Source of the DNA: a virus
IMG/VR virus record: IMGVR_UViG_3300027906_000073
Coordinates: 1 to 32,802 of that record
Strand: one strand, 5' to 3'
Length of the DNA: 32,802 nucleotides
The translations under genes and the position numbers were made by a program. The notes under the pieces were generated by a model. That model did not search any database and had not been told where the DNA came from. It worked only from the letters and a program-made list of their open reading frames with translations. This document shows positions 24,333-31,792 of the stretch, one piece after another (within the stretch, counting starts at the first letter, position 1; every line of letters starts with the position of its first letter).

Positions 24333-25085
24333 CTACTGATTCAACAAATCAGAGAAAGCAGCTTCTACAGAGTCTGTTTCTGTAGTGCCCTTTGAGGTGC
24401 CGAATCTTTCAAGCTCAACATTGCCAGAATCGTTTGACAAGTGTTGGTCCATGATTGATTGCACTTCTTCTGTTGTCTTTCTTTCAAAGATTTCATCAAA
24501 ATTTGGAATAGTCTCTAACAGTTCAGCGCAGCGTTCGTCGCCACCGACAGCGTCATCGCAAAGAACAGTCTTTCGAGGTCGTGGTCGGATATCAGTGCGC
24601 GGGAAACTTGCACCTGGAAGCTTTCCGTACATCAATTTAAGATCGTTTCCTGTTTCGGGATCTGTTACGTCTCCGTAGTCTGGGTCCAGCACGATTGTCA
24701 GGAGTTTTTCGTAGGCCATTTTGCCATAACCCCAGACTCGGATTCCCTGATCTTCTTCTCCCCTCACTAGAACCGGGGAGAAAAATCTTTGCTTCGCAAA
24801 CATTTCCTTTGCTTGTTTCTTGCTCTCCTCGGTGCCTTCGTTCCACAACTTGTTTGCAAAGTTGCACGCTGGGCAGTCGTCCCCGAAATTTCTCTTCGGG
24901 CACAAGAAAGACTGTCCTCCGATTCCGTAATGAAAAAATTTCTCTTTAAACGGGTCTCCATCGGGCGTGGAAACAATACGAATATTGCTTTCTCCGTCTT
25001 CTGGTCTCCAGAAGTTCTTTTTTCCGTCTCCTTTTCCGTTAAGTTTATCTAACTTCGCTTTCATAGCGTCTAAATTAAGTGCCAT
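24333..25085 (-). CDS. Single-stranded DNA-binding protein, T4 gp32-like
   Basis: 250 residues with the gp32 layout: an N-terminal helical arm (LDAMKAKLDKLNG), an OB-fold core, a zinc-like cluster H52...C62...CPAC (C71, C74), and an acidic, Ser/Thr-rich C-terminal tail (SKGTTETDSVEAAFSDLL) that in gp32 recruits replication partners. It coats single-stranded DNA at forks and recombination sites. The gene has its own promoter, a 5' stem-loop leader and a strong TAGGAGGT before ATG 25085, and is followed by recA. High expression is expected. Confidence 0.85.
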   Translation of the reverse strand: MALNLDAMKAKLDKLNGKGDGKKNFWRPEDGESNIRIVSTPDGDPFKEKFFHYGIGGQSFLCPKRNFGDDCPACNFANKLWNEGTEESKKQAKEMFAKQRFFSPVLVRGEEDQGIRVWGYGKMAYEKLLTIVLDPDYGDVTDPETGNDLKLMYGKLPGASFPRTDIRPRPRKTVLCDDAVGGDERCAELLETIPNFDEIFERKTTEEVQSIMDQHLSNDSGNVELERFGTSKGTTETDSVEAAFSDLLNQ

Positions 25086-25136
25086 TTTGTATTACCTCCT
25101 ATGGTGTGTTGTTTTTTTGCACATTTGGCTATAGCA

Positions 25137-25156
25137 GGTCGGCAAATTTCCCGACC
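25137..25156 (-). promoter_or_regulatory. 5' leader stem-loop of the ssb mRNA
   Basis: Six-base perfect stem GGTCGG/CCGACC with an eight-base loop GAAATTTG, placed about five bases after the expected transcription start and about 50 bases before the ssb ATG. There is no U tract after it, so it is not a terminator; it could stabilise the mRNA or be a binding site for autogenous control. Confidence 0.55.
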
Positions 25157-25167
25157 AACTGTTATAT

Positions 25168-25196
25168 ATAATATCAGGTTGTTTCTTCGTTGTCAA
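25168..25196 (-). promoter_or_regulatory. Sigma70-type promoter for ssb-recA
   Basis: Minus strand TTGACA (25196-25191), 17 bases, TATTAT (25173-25168). The -35 is inside the end of the FtsZ-like gene, whose TGA stop immediately precedes the -10. Confidence 0.82.
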
Positions 25197-26040
25197 CAAT
25201 TATTTGTTGAATTTTTGGCGAGAAGTATTCTACGTAAATATAATCTTCTTCGTATTGAGTTGGGTAGATCCCAAATGAAACCTTAGTTTCATTAGTGATT
25301 CTTGATTTTACTTTGTTGGTGATTGTTCTAAACAAATTTTCCTGCGTCTTTAACTTTTCTTCTTTGATACCATAATAGTATACCACTTCCACCTCTTGAT
25401 TGAAAGGAAAAAATAACAAATCATCTTTTTCCAATGAACTTAGCCCGATAGTAGTGATTCGACACGACTCCTTTGTCCGCTTGAATGTTGATGTGACCGG
25501 GCTTGAATTTTTAAAAACGTCTAACATATAATAGGTACTAGTAAATACGTGATTTATTTGGTCATAGTAATCAAACACATTTGTTGGGCCCGCAAACTCC
25601 TCCAATCGGAGGTTAGAAACTAAGCAAATTTTTTCAAATAGACCACTGCGAGCATAATTTTGCAGAATGCCGCGGCAGGCCCTTTCTTGAAGCGTCTTCT
25701 CTTCTGAGAGAACTTCAATTTCTGGTGTGAAATACACAACATCCATTTTCACACCTCTCAAGTGCAATGAGTGTAATGCTCGCAGAACAAGACCTGATGA
25801 GTTAGAAGCTCCGCATAAAAATACAGTACAACTTTTATCAATCGTATTTAACCACGTATATAACTTCTCTGTATCCATAGATTCATATTCTTCAGGACCA
25901 GGAAGAGTGGGTATTTTAAAATTATATTTTGTAGTTTTTTTGTTTTCTGTCGATATAGTATATGGCTGATAAACTTTGAAATTTGATAGCTGCTTTACAA
26001 TGTTGGATCCGGCGGTTCCAATTCCTAAAATGTTTTTCAA
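25174..26040 (-). CDS. Divergent FtsZ/tubulin-superfamily-like protein
   Basis: 288 residues. The order of elements follows FtsZ: an N-terminal ILGIGTAGSNIVKQL (like FtsZ IGVGGAGSNAV), VFLCGASNSSGLVLRAL at 73-89 where FtsZ has its GGGTGTG loop, FTPEI...LQERACRGI...FEKICLVSNLRLEEF at about 104-149 (like TKPF...A..GI..L..D..IVIPN..LL), VFDYYDQINHVFTSTY, ITTIGLSS, and KVSFGIYPTQYEEDYIYVEYF near the end, like the FtsZ IIFGA...D.V.VTVIATG strand pair. The Gly-rich loop is degraded and the catalytic NxDxxD loop is not visible, so GTPase activity is doubtful. Start is TTG 26040 with AAAGGAG eight bases upstream, overlapping the polymerase stop. A phage-spindle-like role is only a hypothesis. Confidence 0.5.
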   Translation of the reverse strand: MKNILGIGTAGSNIVKQLSNFKVYQPYTISTENKKTTKYNFKIPTLPGPEEYESMDTEKLYTWLNTIDKSCTVFLCGASNSSGLVLRALHSLHLRGVKMDVVYFTPEIEVLSEEKTLQERACRGILQNYARSGLFEKICLVSNLRLEEFAGPTNVFDYYDQINHVFTSTYYMLDVFKNSSPVTSTFKRTKESCRITTIGLSSLEKDDLLFFPFNQEVEVVYYYGIKEEKLKTQENLFRTITNKVKSRITNETKVSFGIYPTQYEEDYIYVEYFSPKIQQIIVDNEETT

Positions 26041-27176
26041 ATTTTCATCTCCTTTAGGTTTCCGAAGTTTTTACCAATCTTACAAGTACTGATGAATTTT
26101 CCCCAGCGAGTTTGCTCGAATTGATCCTTTATGTCTCTCAACATTATAGCATCTTCTTTCGACATGTCAAGTACAATTGAGTCATGAAGTGTAAAAGCTA
26201 CTGTTGTCTTTCTATCTTTAAGCATTTTTTGTATCTTATAGGCGTTTTCAACAACTTGATCAGAAGTTGTCGATTGAAGTAAATAATTTTGCGCTTTTCT
26301 CTCTTCTACTTGCAGAACTCGGCCGAATGGGGTTGTAAGTGTTTTTTTTTCAGAACAGTAAAAATCTCGAAAAATTTGCCTCGAAAAAATTTTGTCCAGT
26401 CGACTTTTTGGAGCTGAAATATTATATAACCAGGAAAATACTTTGGTTTTAGTTTCCTCCCTGGAGTACTCTCTTGAGAAAATGTTTTCAGACACCCACT
26501 CGTGTATGTCTTTTTTTGGCTGTTCTTGATCACACAGCGCCAAGAGCATTCTTATTTCCGCCGCGTTCAAGTCGATTTCGACAAACGCGTCATTTTGGGG
26601 TTCCAAGAGGCGTCTTTGTTCTTTTTTTAGTGTCAAGATAGGTACTGATCTTTTTTCTGTTGTGAACCTTCCAGTTGAAGAGCCAAAGATGTTATATATA
26701 ACTCTTTCTTTTTTCCCCTTAAAGGTGATATCTTGTCTGGCTATGTTAGAAGCTAAAACATGGGCCTTGTGTAAGATTTCATAACTCTTATCTTTATCAA
26801 TTGACAACTTTTGCAAATTTCTCATAGCGCTTTGCCTCTCTGAGAGCCAACCTAAAAGTTGATGCTCCGGCACTACGTCGAATAGACAACTTCCCTCTAT
26901 GTCTATCTTTGCCGCTAGCGCGGCGCGTCTTTGGGCATTTATTTTTTCTTGACATCCTTGATATTTTTCAGGATTTGTAGAAAATTCAACCAAAGACGCG
27001 CCGCGCGAAGCGACAAACAAGTATTTATATTCTTCATCTTCTAGCAGCGGAGAGTGTGTCCAAGCTACAGAGAAATCTTTAAAAAATTCCCTTGTCGGTT
27101 CTTTGATCAAGCGAGAGCCATCAAAAACTCCTTCACATCTCTGTTGAATGTCCAGTGTCTGAATTATCTTCTTCAT
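26037..27176 (-). CDS. Small family A (Pol I-like) DNA polymerase without exonuclease domains
   Basis: 379 residues, essentially only the polymerase domain. Motifs: TGRF (168-171), motif A VEIDLNAAEIRML with catalytic D202, an O helix with R239, K243, F247 and Y251 at exactly the Taq spacing R659/K663/F667/Y671, and motif C TLHDSIVLD (H331, D332). The 3'-5' and 5'-3' exonuclease domains are missing; a separate 5'-3' exonuclease is encoded about 3 kb downstream. It is much shorter than typical Pol I (about 600 residues for the Klenow part), so thumb and exonuclease regions are reduced. It may be a gap-filling or lesion polymerase beside the family C enzyme, or a replicase. ATG 27176 lies inside the upstream gene's end, 44 bases of overlap. 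Confidence 0.85.
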   Translation of the reverse strand: MKKIIQTLDIQQRCEGVFDGSRLIKEPTREFFKDFSVAWTHSPLLEDEEYKYLFVASRGASLVEFSTNPEKYQGCQEKINAQRRAALAAKIDIEGSCLFDVVPEHQLLGWLSERQSAMRNLQKLSIDKDKSYEILHKAHVLASNIARQDITFKGKKERVIYNIFGSSTGRFTTEKRSVPILTLKKEQRRLLEPQNDAFVEIDLNAAEIRMLLALCDQEQPKKDIHEWVSENIFSREYSREETKTKVFSWLYNISAPKSRLDKIFSRQIFRDFYCSEKKTLTTPFGRVLQVEERKAQNYLLQSTTSDQVVENAYKIQKMLKDRKTTVAFTLHDSIVLDMSKEDAIMLRDIKDQFEQTRWGKFISTCKIGKNFGNLKEMKI

Positions 27177-28356
27177 CTTCTTTTGCTTTTTCTCTTTCTA
27201 TTCTTTCTTTTAAAAAGTTAGCGATTGCATTCTCTGCATAATTTATAACCCCAGAAGGGTGTGTTAAACCATTTTCTAACATTCTATACCTTTTTAAGCT
27301 TTCTGTCAACATATTTTGAAAAACTTTTTTCGCAGGAGATGGGTCGATGTCAGACGAATAAAAGTCCGGGGATTTTAATTGCCCTATCTCCCTCATTCTA
27401 TTTAAGAGGTATGAATTTATCCACTTCTCTTCAGATAATGAGTCTATAGCTGCCCTCAACATTACAACGTCCGGTTTTTTAATCTTCCAATATTCTATAT
27501 AGAGTCTTTTATAAAAAGATTTCAAATTCCAATAATCATCGAGGCCAGTGCGGATCAAATACTCTGATGAATAAAAATCACGAAACGGCCTCTCATATCT
27601 GTAATTTAAAATATTTGCCTGCACTTCTTCTGACTTCAGATCTAACGCTATCCGCCAGGGGCAATTTTGGTCGACCAAAAAGCCAAATTTGTTTGCAATC
27701 TCGCCGAAGCATTGAAAGGACTCGTCGGAAACAATTTCTGCCTTCACATAATCAATCGCAGGATCTAACTGTGGTGCGAGATCAACATACAAACCAGTGT
27801 CATACACTGTCGAATACGGACTTAAAATATAACCAGTTTTTGTTATTTTGTAATTTCTTTTGTCATCATCGAAAATAACTGCGTCTAATTTCTCAACAAA
27901 GTTGTCGAAATTTAAAAATTCTGATGCGAGGCGCCCATTAACAAACGGATCTAACATCACCTGGGATACCAATTGTTGATATCTTTGATAATTTTGTGAA
28001 ATGTTTTCATAACTCTTCTTTACTATCAACCCAGAGAATACTTGAGGTAAGCCTATTTGCCCCTCAGTCATCGCTTGTAAATAATGGTCCCTGAATTTGT
28101 TGTATATTTTTACTACAAAGTTTAACCCTACAATCTCTCCAGAATAATCACCAAAAGACAATAATTCTGCATTTGGTTCTACTAAATAATTTTTGTGATC
28201 CAAAAAGCCATACAACTTATCCTCAGAAACCGTGTCTAAAAAATGAATATTTAATTCTTGTTTCTTTTCCTCTACAAAGTTTGTGTATCTTTTTCTTTCT
28301 CTTATTTGAGTTTGGTTATTGTCTGTTAGTCCTCCTAGGAACTTGTCTTGTTGCAT
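27133..28356 (-). CDS. Putative virion structural protein
   Basis: 407 residues, not assigned to a known family. It is a mixed, Tyr/Phe-rich protein with segments such as NKFGFLVDQNCPWRIALDL and FRDFYSSEYLIRTGLDDYW, and an acidic C-terminal tail (KEDEEDNSDTGHSTEM). No signal peptide or membrane helix. It follows the hub-like gene by ten bases with GGAG before ATG 28356, in line with the baseplate genes, so a tail or baseplate role is the best guess. Its end overlaps the polymerase gene. Confidence 0.55.
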   Translation of the reverse strand: MQQDKFLGGLTDNNQTQIRERKRYTNFVEEKKQELNIHFLDTVSEDKLYGFLDHKNYLVEPNAELLSFGDYSGEIVGLNFVVKIYNKFRDHYLQAMTEGQIGLPQVFSGLIVKKSYENISQNYQRYQQLVSQVMLDPFVNGRLASEFLNFDNFVEKLDAVIFDDDKRNYKITKTGYILSPYSTVYDTGLYVDLAPQLDPAIDYVKAEIVSDESFQCFGEIANKFGFLVDQNCPWRIALDLKSEEVQANILNYRYERPFRDFYSSEYLIRTGLDDYWNLKSFYKRLYIEYWKIKKPDVVMLRAAIDSLSEEKWINSYLLNRMREIGQLKSPDFYSSDIDPSPAKKVFQNMLTESLKRYRMLENGLTHPSGVINYAENAIANFLKERIEREKAKEDEEDNSDTGHSTEM

Positions 28357-28366
28357 CGTTTAACTC

Positions 28367-30763
28367 CTATTTTCTATTTTTGGCGGCGCGTGAACGAACA
28401 GATTTGGCGGCGTCCATTAGGCTGTCTACCTTCTTCGTTGCAGCAGACTGCTTGTCTGTTCTCTTTGGCTGACCTCTAGTTTCAGGGTATCCAGCGTGGG
28501 TTAATTGTAAATTAGTGGACAAGACCCCGGAATTGAAAGCAGTCGTAACTTTAATTATAGAATAATAGCCCCCTATGCCAAGTCTGCGAGCGGCGGAGTC
28601 TTTTTTTCTCGGATCCCCAAACCCAAGAGAGTTTGGATCAACGTACACTTCCATAGAGGGAAAAAATATGGTGTTTCCGAACATCGAGACGGTAGCATTT
28701 TGAGGAATTCTTAATGCCTCCCAACCATCGCCATGGCCGACGGTGGCGTATTCAACTCTACCTGGAACTTGCATCTGTTGAAAGTTAATTGTTTTTACCA
28801 GGCCTCTATCTTGGCTTGTCCTAAGATGTACAATTCCCTCATCATAATCCAACTTTTCGTTACCTTTCCCTGAAGAGGAAGTCGTAACACACCTCTCTTG
28901 GTGAAATATTATCAATTCTGGTATCTTTTTCTTAAGGTTGATTGATTTTGGCTGAGTTGCACTTATTTCATTGACGTTGACTTCTCCTTTTTTTATTTTA
29001 CTTTTCAAGGTCGGGCCGGCGATGGAACTTACCCTAAATACCGTCTTCTCCACCAGATCGGCGCCCGGTATGGAGCGCATAGATTTGTTGAGAAGCTTTA
29101 AACAAAGTGTTACCAACATCTCTCTCAGGCCTAAGAAATACTTTTTTGGCTTCACATAATCACTATAAATTTGAGAATAGATTAAATCAACCGACACTGG
29201 AACATCTGCTATGTTTATTGTTTGCTCTGTTTTTGACCCCTTTGCACGGAATGATGCGTCAGCAAACAAAACATTTATATTTGACAACCAAACCTTGGCG
29301 TCTTGTAACTCCCTCAACACACTGGTTGCGAAAGGTTTCTCAATTTGTTTATCGTCAAGCTGAGATTTTGTTCTGCTTTCGGCCTCTGTAATATCTTTGA
29401 CATTTTTCGCGACAAGGGCGTCGACAAGGTCACCAAAGGTCACATAAAAAAAATAAGGAGACTTATTAAAAATAGCAAAAGGGTCGAGCTCAGATGCACC
29501 TGAATCATTGGATGTTGCTCCAAGGTTTATTTCGCTTGCGCCGGCTAAATCAGGGGGAGCATCAGACTTTGAACCTTGGATTTTCTGAGATCCTTTGCTT
29601 GATTTTTTCTTCTTTACTAGAGAATCATTAAATTCATGAAACCCCTTCTCCTTGTTGTATAAAGATGCATGAATTTTTCCTTTTACCTGGAGGGATTCAA
29701 AGACCTTAGAAAATGACCCCATGATGGAACCTAGGTGATCCGGTTTTTTGAGTTTTGCGTGCTCTTTCTTTGACTCTTCATCTTTTCCTTTTTTATCTGG
29801 TGTCTGCGTTCTTAAGTCTTTTGCGTCATGAGCCTTTTTCTTTACTGCATACTCGCCGGCTGCAGGAACCGAGATCTGTGTGATTTTTTGTTTTATTTCT
29901 GATCTCTCTAAAAGATTATACATATAGTCTTCGTCTGCGGCTTCGAGGTTGCCATGAAACTGTGCGGTAATCGACGCGGATCCATTTTGCTGAAGGGAGA
30001 GATTGTGGCCAGTATAATAAAGACTTATATACATCTTCATTGAGTTTATAGCGAGTTTTTCCTCTTTTGTAAAAATGTTATCTTTATCCACAAATGTGTA
30101 CCCCAAAGTGGCCATGATGGGTAAACTTTTGCCATTCTTTAGTGCACTGGGAGTCGGAGTCTTAGTAGAAGATGCGAGCTTTTTTGACTTTCCAGTTCTC
30201 ATTAATATTAAATCTGCCAATTCTGCATATGAGTCGTCTGGAGTTTCAAACAGAGTCGACAATGAGTCTACGTCTACAGCAAGGTTCGCAGTAAGCATAC
30301 CGAGGCCGGCTTGATAAGGATTGGCGCCTAAAAAATCGACACTAAAAGACTTTATCACAGCCGAGTTGGCAGTGTATGGTTTTTTTAAATTTATTTTATC
30401 ATCTCCGGTAAAGTTAAAATCGTTAACCGTAGGAAAATAAAACGGCTTGTACTTTTTTAATTTTTCATAATATCTGTAAAGTCTGATTTCTGGTACTAAA
30501 AGTGACAACTTGTGATTTTCGATATTAAGGAAGTGTTTATCTAGTCGATAGCTAATTTTCTTTTTTGTCGGAATGACTGCTTTTCCGATAACACATGTTG
30601 GCTTATAAGGGCCTATTATTTTAGCCAATGGCAACAAGGTCTGCAACGGAGAAGCGCCAAACGAACTCTTCTTCACGGTGCTGTTTTTTGGTATTGACTT
30701 CTTAAGTGAAGAGATCAGCTGATATTGTAAAAATGCTTGAGGTATTAATAGATTTTTTTTCAT
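28367..30763 (-). CDS. Large baseplate/hub-like structural protein
   Basis: 798 residues. The N-terminal region is moderately basic; about 305-345 is a Lys/Asp-rich low-complexity stretch (KAHDAKDLRT, then DKKGKDEESKKEHAKLKK) and a second Lys/Ser linker follows near 385-400. The C-terminal part contains NATVSMFGNTIFFPSMEVYV, DPNSLGFGDP and LGIGGYYSIIKVTTAF, a pattern I associate with conserved tail hub proteins of marine myoviruses. Position directly after the LysM-type baseplate gene supports that. The exact identity (hub, spike adaptor or other) is not settled. The start overlaps the previous stop by four bases (ATGA). Confidence 0.55.
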   Translation of the reverse strand: MKKNLLIPQAFLQYQLISSLKKSIPKNSTVKKSSFGASPLQTLLPLAKIIGPYKPTCVIGKAVIPTKKKISYRLDKHFLNIENHKLSLLVPEIRLYRYYEKLKKYKPFYFPTVNDFNFTGDDKINLKKPYTANSAVIKSFSVDFLGANPYQAGLGMLTANLAVDVDSLSTLFETPDDSYAELADLILMRTGKSKKLASSTKTPTPSALKNGKSLPIMATLGYTFVDKDNIFTKEEKLAINSMKMYISLYYTGHNLSLQQNGSASITAQFHGNLEAADEDYMYNLLERSEIKQKITQISVPAAGEYAVKKKAHDAKDLRTQTPDKKGKDEESKKEHAKLKKPDHLGSIMGSFSKVFESLQVKGKIHASLYNKEKGFHEFNDSLVKKKKSSKGSQKIQGSKSDAPPDLAGASEINLGATSNDSGASELDPFAIFNKSPYFFYVTFGDLVDALVAKNVKDITEAESRTKSQLDDKQIEKPFATSVLRELQDAKVWLSNINVLFADASFRAKGSKTEQTINIADVPVSVDLIYSQIYSDYVKPKKYFLGLREMLVTLCLKLLNKSMRSIPGADLVEKTVFRVSSIAGPTLKSKIKKGEVNVNEISATQPKSINLKKKIPELIIFHQERCVTTSSSGKGNEKLDYDEGIVHLRTSQDRGLVKTINFQQMQVPGRVEYATVGHGDGWEALRIPQNATVSMFGNTIFFPSMEVYVDPNSLGFGDPRKKDSAARRLGIGGYYSIIKVTTAFNSGVLSTNLQLTHAGYPETRGQPKRTDKQSAATKKVDSLMDAAKSVRSRAAKNRK

Positions 30764-31113
30764 AGATCACTCACATTTTGTGCCTGAGATATTGCAGTGT
30801 CCACTGGAGTTGGTATAAAAATAGTATCTCCTATTTTGCAATGGAATTCTGTTGGTTTCGAATTGAACCACGCTATGACCCACCACAGACTTGCGTCGCC
30901 ATAGTTTTTATAGGCAATTTTGCTCATAGTGTCTCCCAAACTATAGGTGTGCTGCGCGATCTCGATTTCTTTTAAGAAAGACTCCTGAGCGGGGTCCCCA
31001 TATGTAATTAAACCAAAGTGCCTTATTGTTTCGGAACCCGTTCTGTTTCGAAAATCTCTATAAACTTCGTCCTGGTTGTAAAAAATGCCCCCTGTCTCAT
31101 TCCAAGCTGCCAT
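30760..31113 (-). CDS. LysM-type baseplate protein, gp53-like
   Basis: 117 residues. The C-terminal half carries a LysM-like fold: HTYSLGDTMSKIAYKNYGDA, then SLWWVIAWFN and KIGDTIFIPTP, the strand-helix-helix-strand pattern with the typical LGDT start and IxIP end. The N-terminal half (YNQDEVYRDFRNRTGSE) is unique. T4 gp53 and the tail protein XkdP-type proteins combine LysM modules with baseplate roles, and the neighbours are tail genes, so a baseplate wedge or hub-linker is likely. ATG 31113 follows AAGGAG. Confidence 0.7.
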   Translation of the reverse strand: MAAWNETGGIFYNQDEVYRDFRNRTGSETIRHFGLITYGDPAQESFLKEIEIAQHTYSLGDTMSKIAYKNYGDASLWWVIAWFNSKPTEFHCKIGDTIFIPTPVDTAISQAQNVSDL

Positions 31114-31143
31114 GTTGTGTCTCCTTATATAAGCATATTGCTA

Positions 31144-31764
31144 TTAACTAAGCTTTAGTGTACCTTTTGTCTGCGCTGTTTCAAAATTATAAGGGAAGCT
31201 CTTTTGTAAAAAATTCCCCCGTTCAGTGTACCCCAATGTCTCCTCGTGTAAAGGCTGAAAATTAAAAGTTAAACTATATACAACTGGCAGCAGGCGCCCG
31301 TTGTTTATAAAATGCCCAGTTTCAAATTTAGGAGTAAACGAGATTCCAGAAATTGTACCCAAAAGGCCACGGCCGTCTGGTTGGGATATATAATTAGCGT
31401 ACTTTATCCTCCATATTGGGGGCGCTTTGATCGTTCGTGCGTTGTTACTTGACCCAATCGGATTACTATAAACAGGATAACACATTTGTATTAGCGTAGT
31501 ATAGTTGGTAAAATTCTCCACGGCCTGCTCTTCATCAACTGCCAAAATATCTAGTGCACACTGGATCTGTCTAGATGTTGACTGATAGTGTTTTACTGGG
31601 TCGTTTCGACCGAAGACGGTTTCTCCGCCGAAGCCGATAGTGTAATTATCGTTAAAAGATGTTATAAATGCCGGAAATGAAACTATGTTTCCGGTTGTTA
31701 CACTTTTAAAAAAAATCTTGCCTATATTTGGATCTTTTTCTGTTATTTCATGAAAAAATGACAT
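31144..31764 (-). CDS. Tail/baseplate structural protein
   Basis: 206 residues. Segments SFPAFITSFNDNYTIGFGGE and FGRNDPVKHYQSTSRQIQCAL, then GLLGTISGISFTPKFETGHF resemble a tail structural protein seen in marine myoviruses beside LysM baseplate proteins; I know no precise function. It is mostly beta-strand, no signal peptide. ATG 31764 has GGGGAGG just upstream, and the gene lies between the putative tape-measure-type gene and the LysM protein, the usual order for tail-completion and baseplate genes. Confidence 0.6.
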   Translation of the reverse strand: MSFFHEITEKDPNIGKIFFKSVTTGNIVSFPAFITSFNDNYTIGFGGETVFGRNDPVKHYQSTSRQIQCALDILAVDEEQAVENFTNYTTLIQMCYPVYSNPIGSSNNARTIKAPPIWRIKYANYISQPDGRGLLGTISGISFTPKFETGHFINNGRLLPVVYSLTFNFQPLHEETLGYTERGNFLQKSFPYNFETAQTKGTLKLS

Positions 31765-31792
31765 ATCTATCCTCCCCTATTTTCATCTTACA

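Noticed and set aside
25137-25156. Hairpin after the FtsZ-like gene as a terminator
   Set aside because: No U tract follows, and it lies downstream of the ssb promoter, so I treat it as a leader element.
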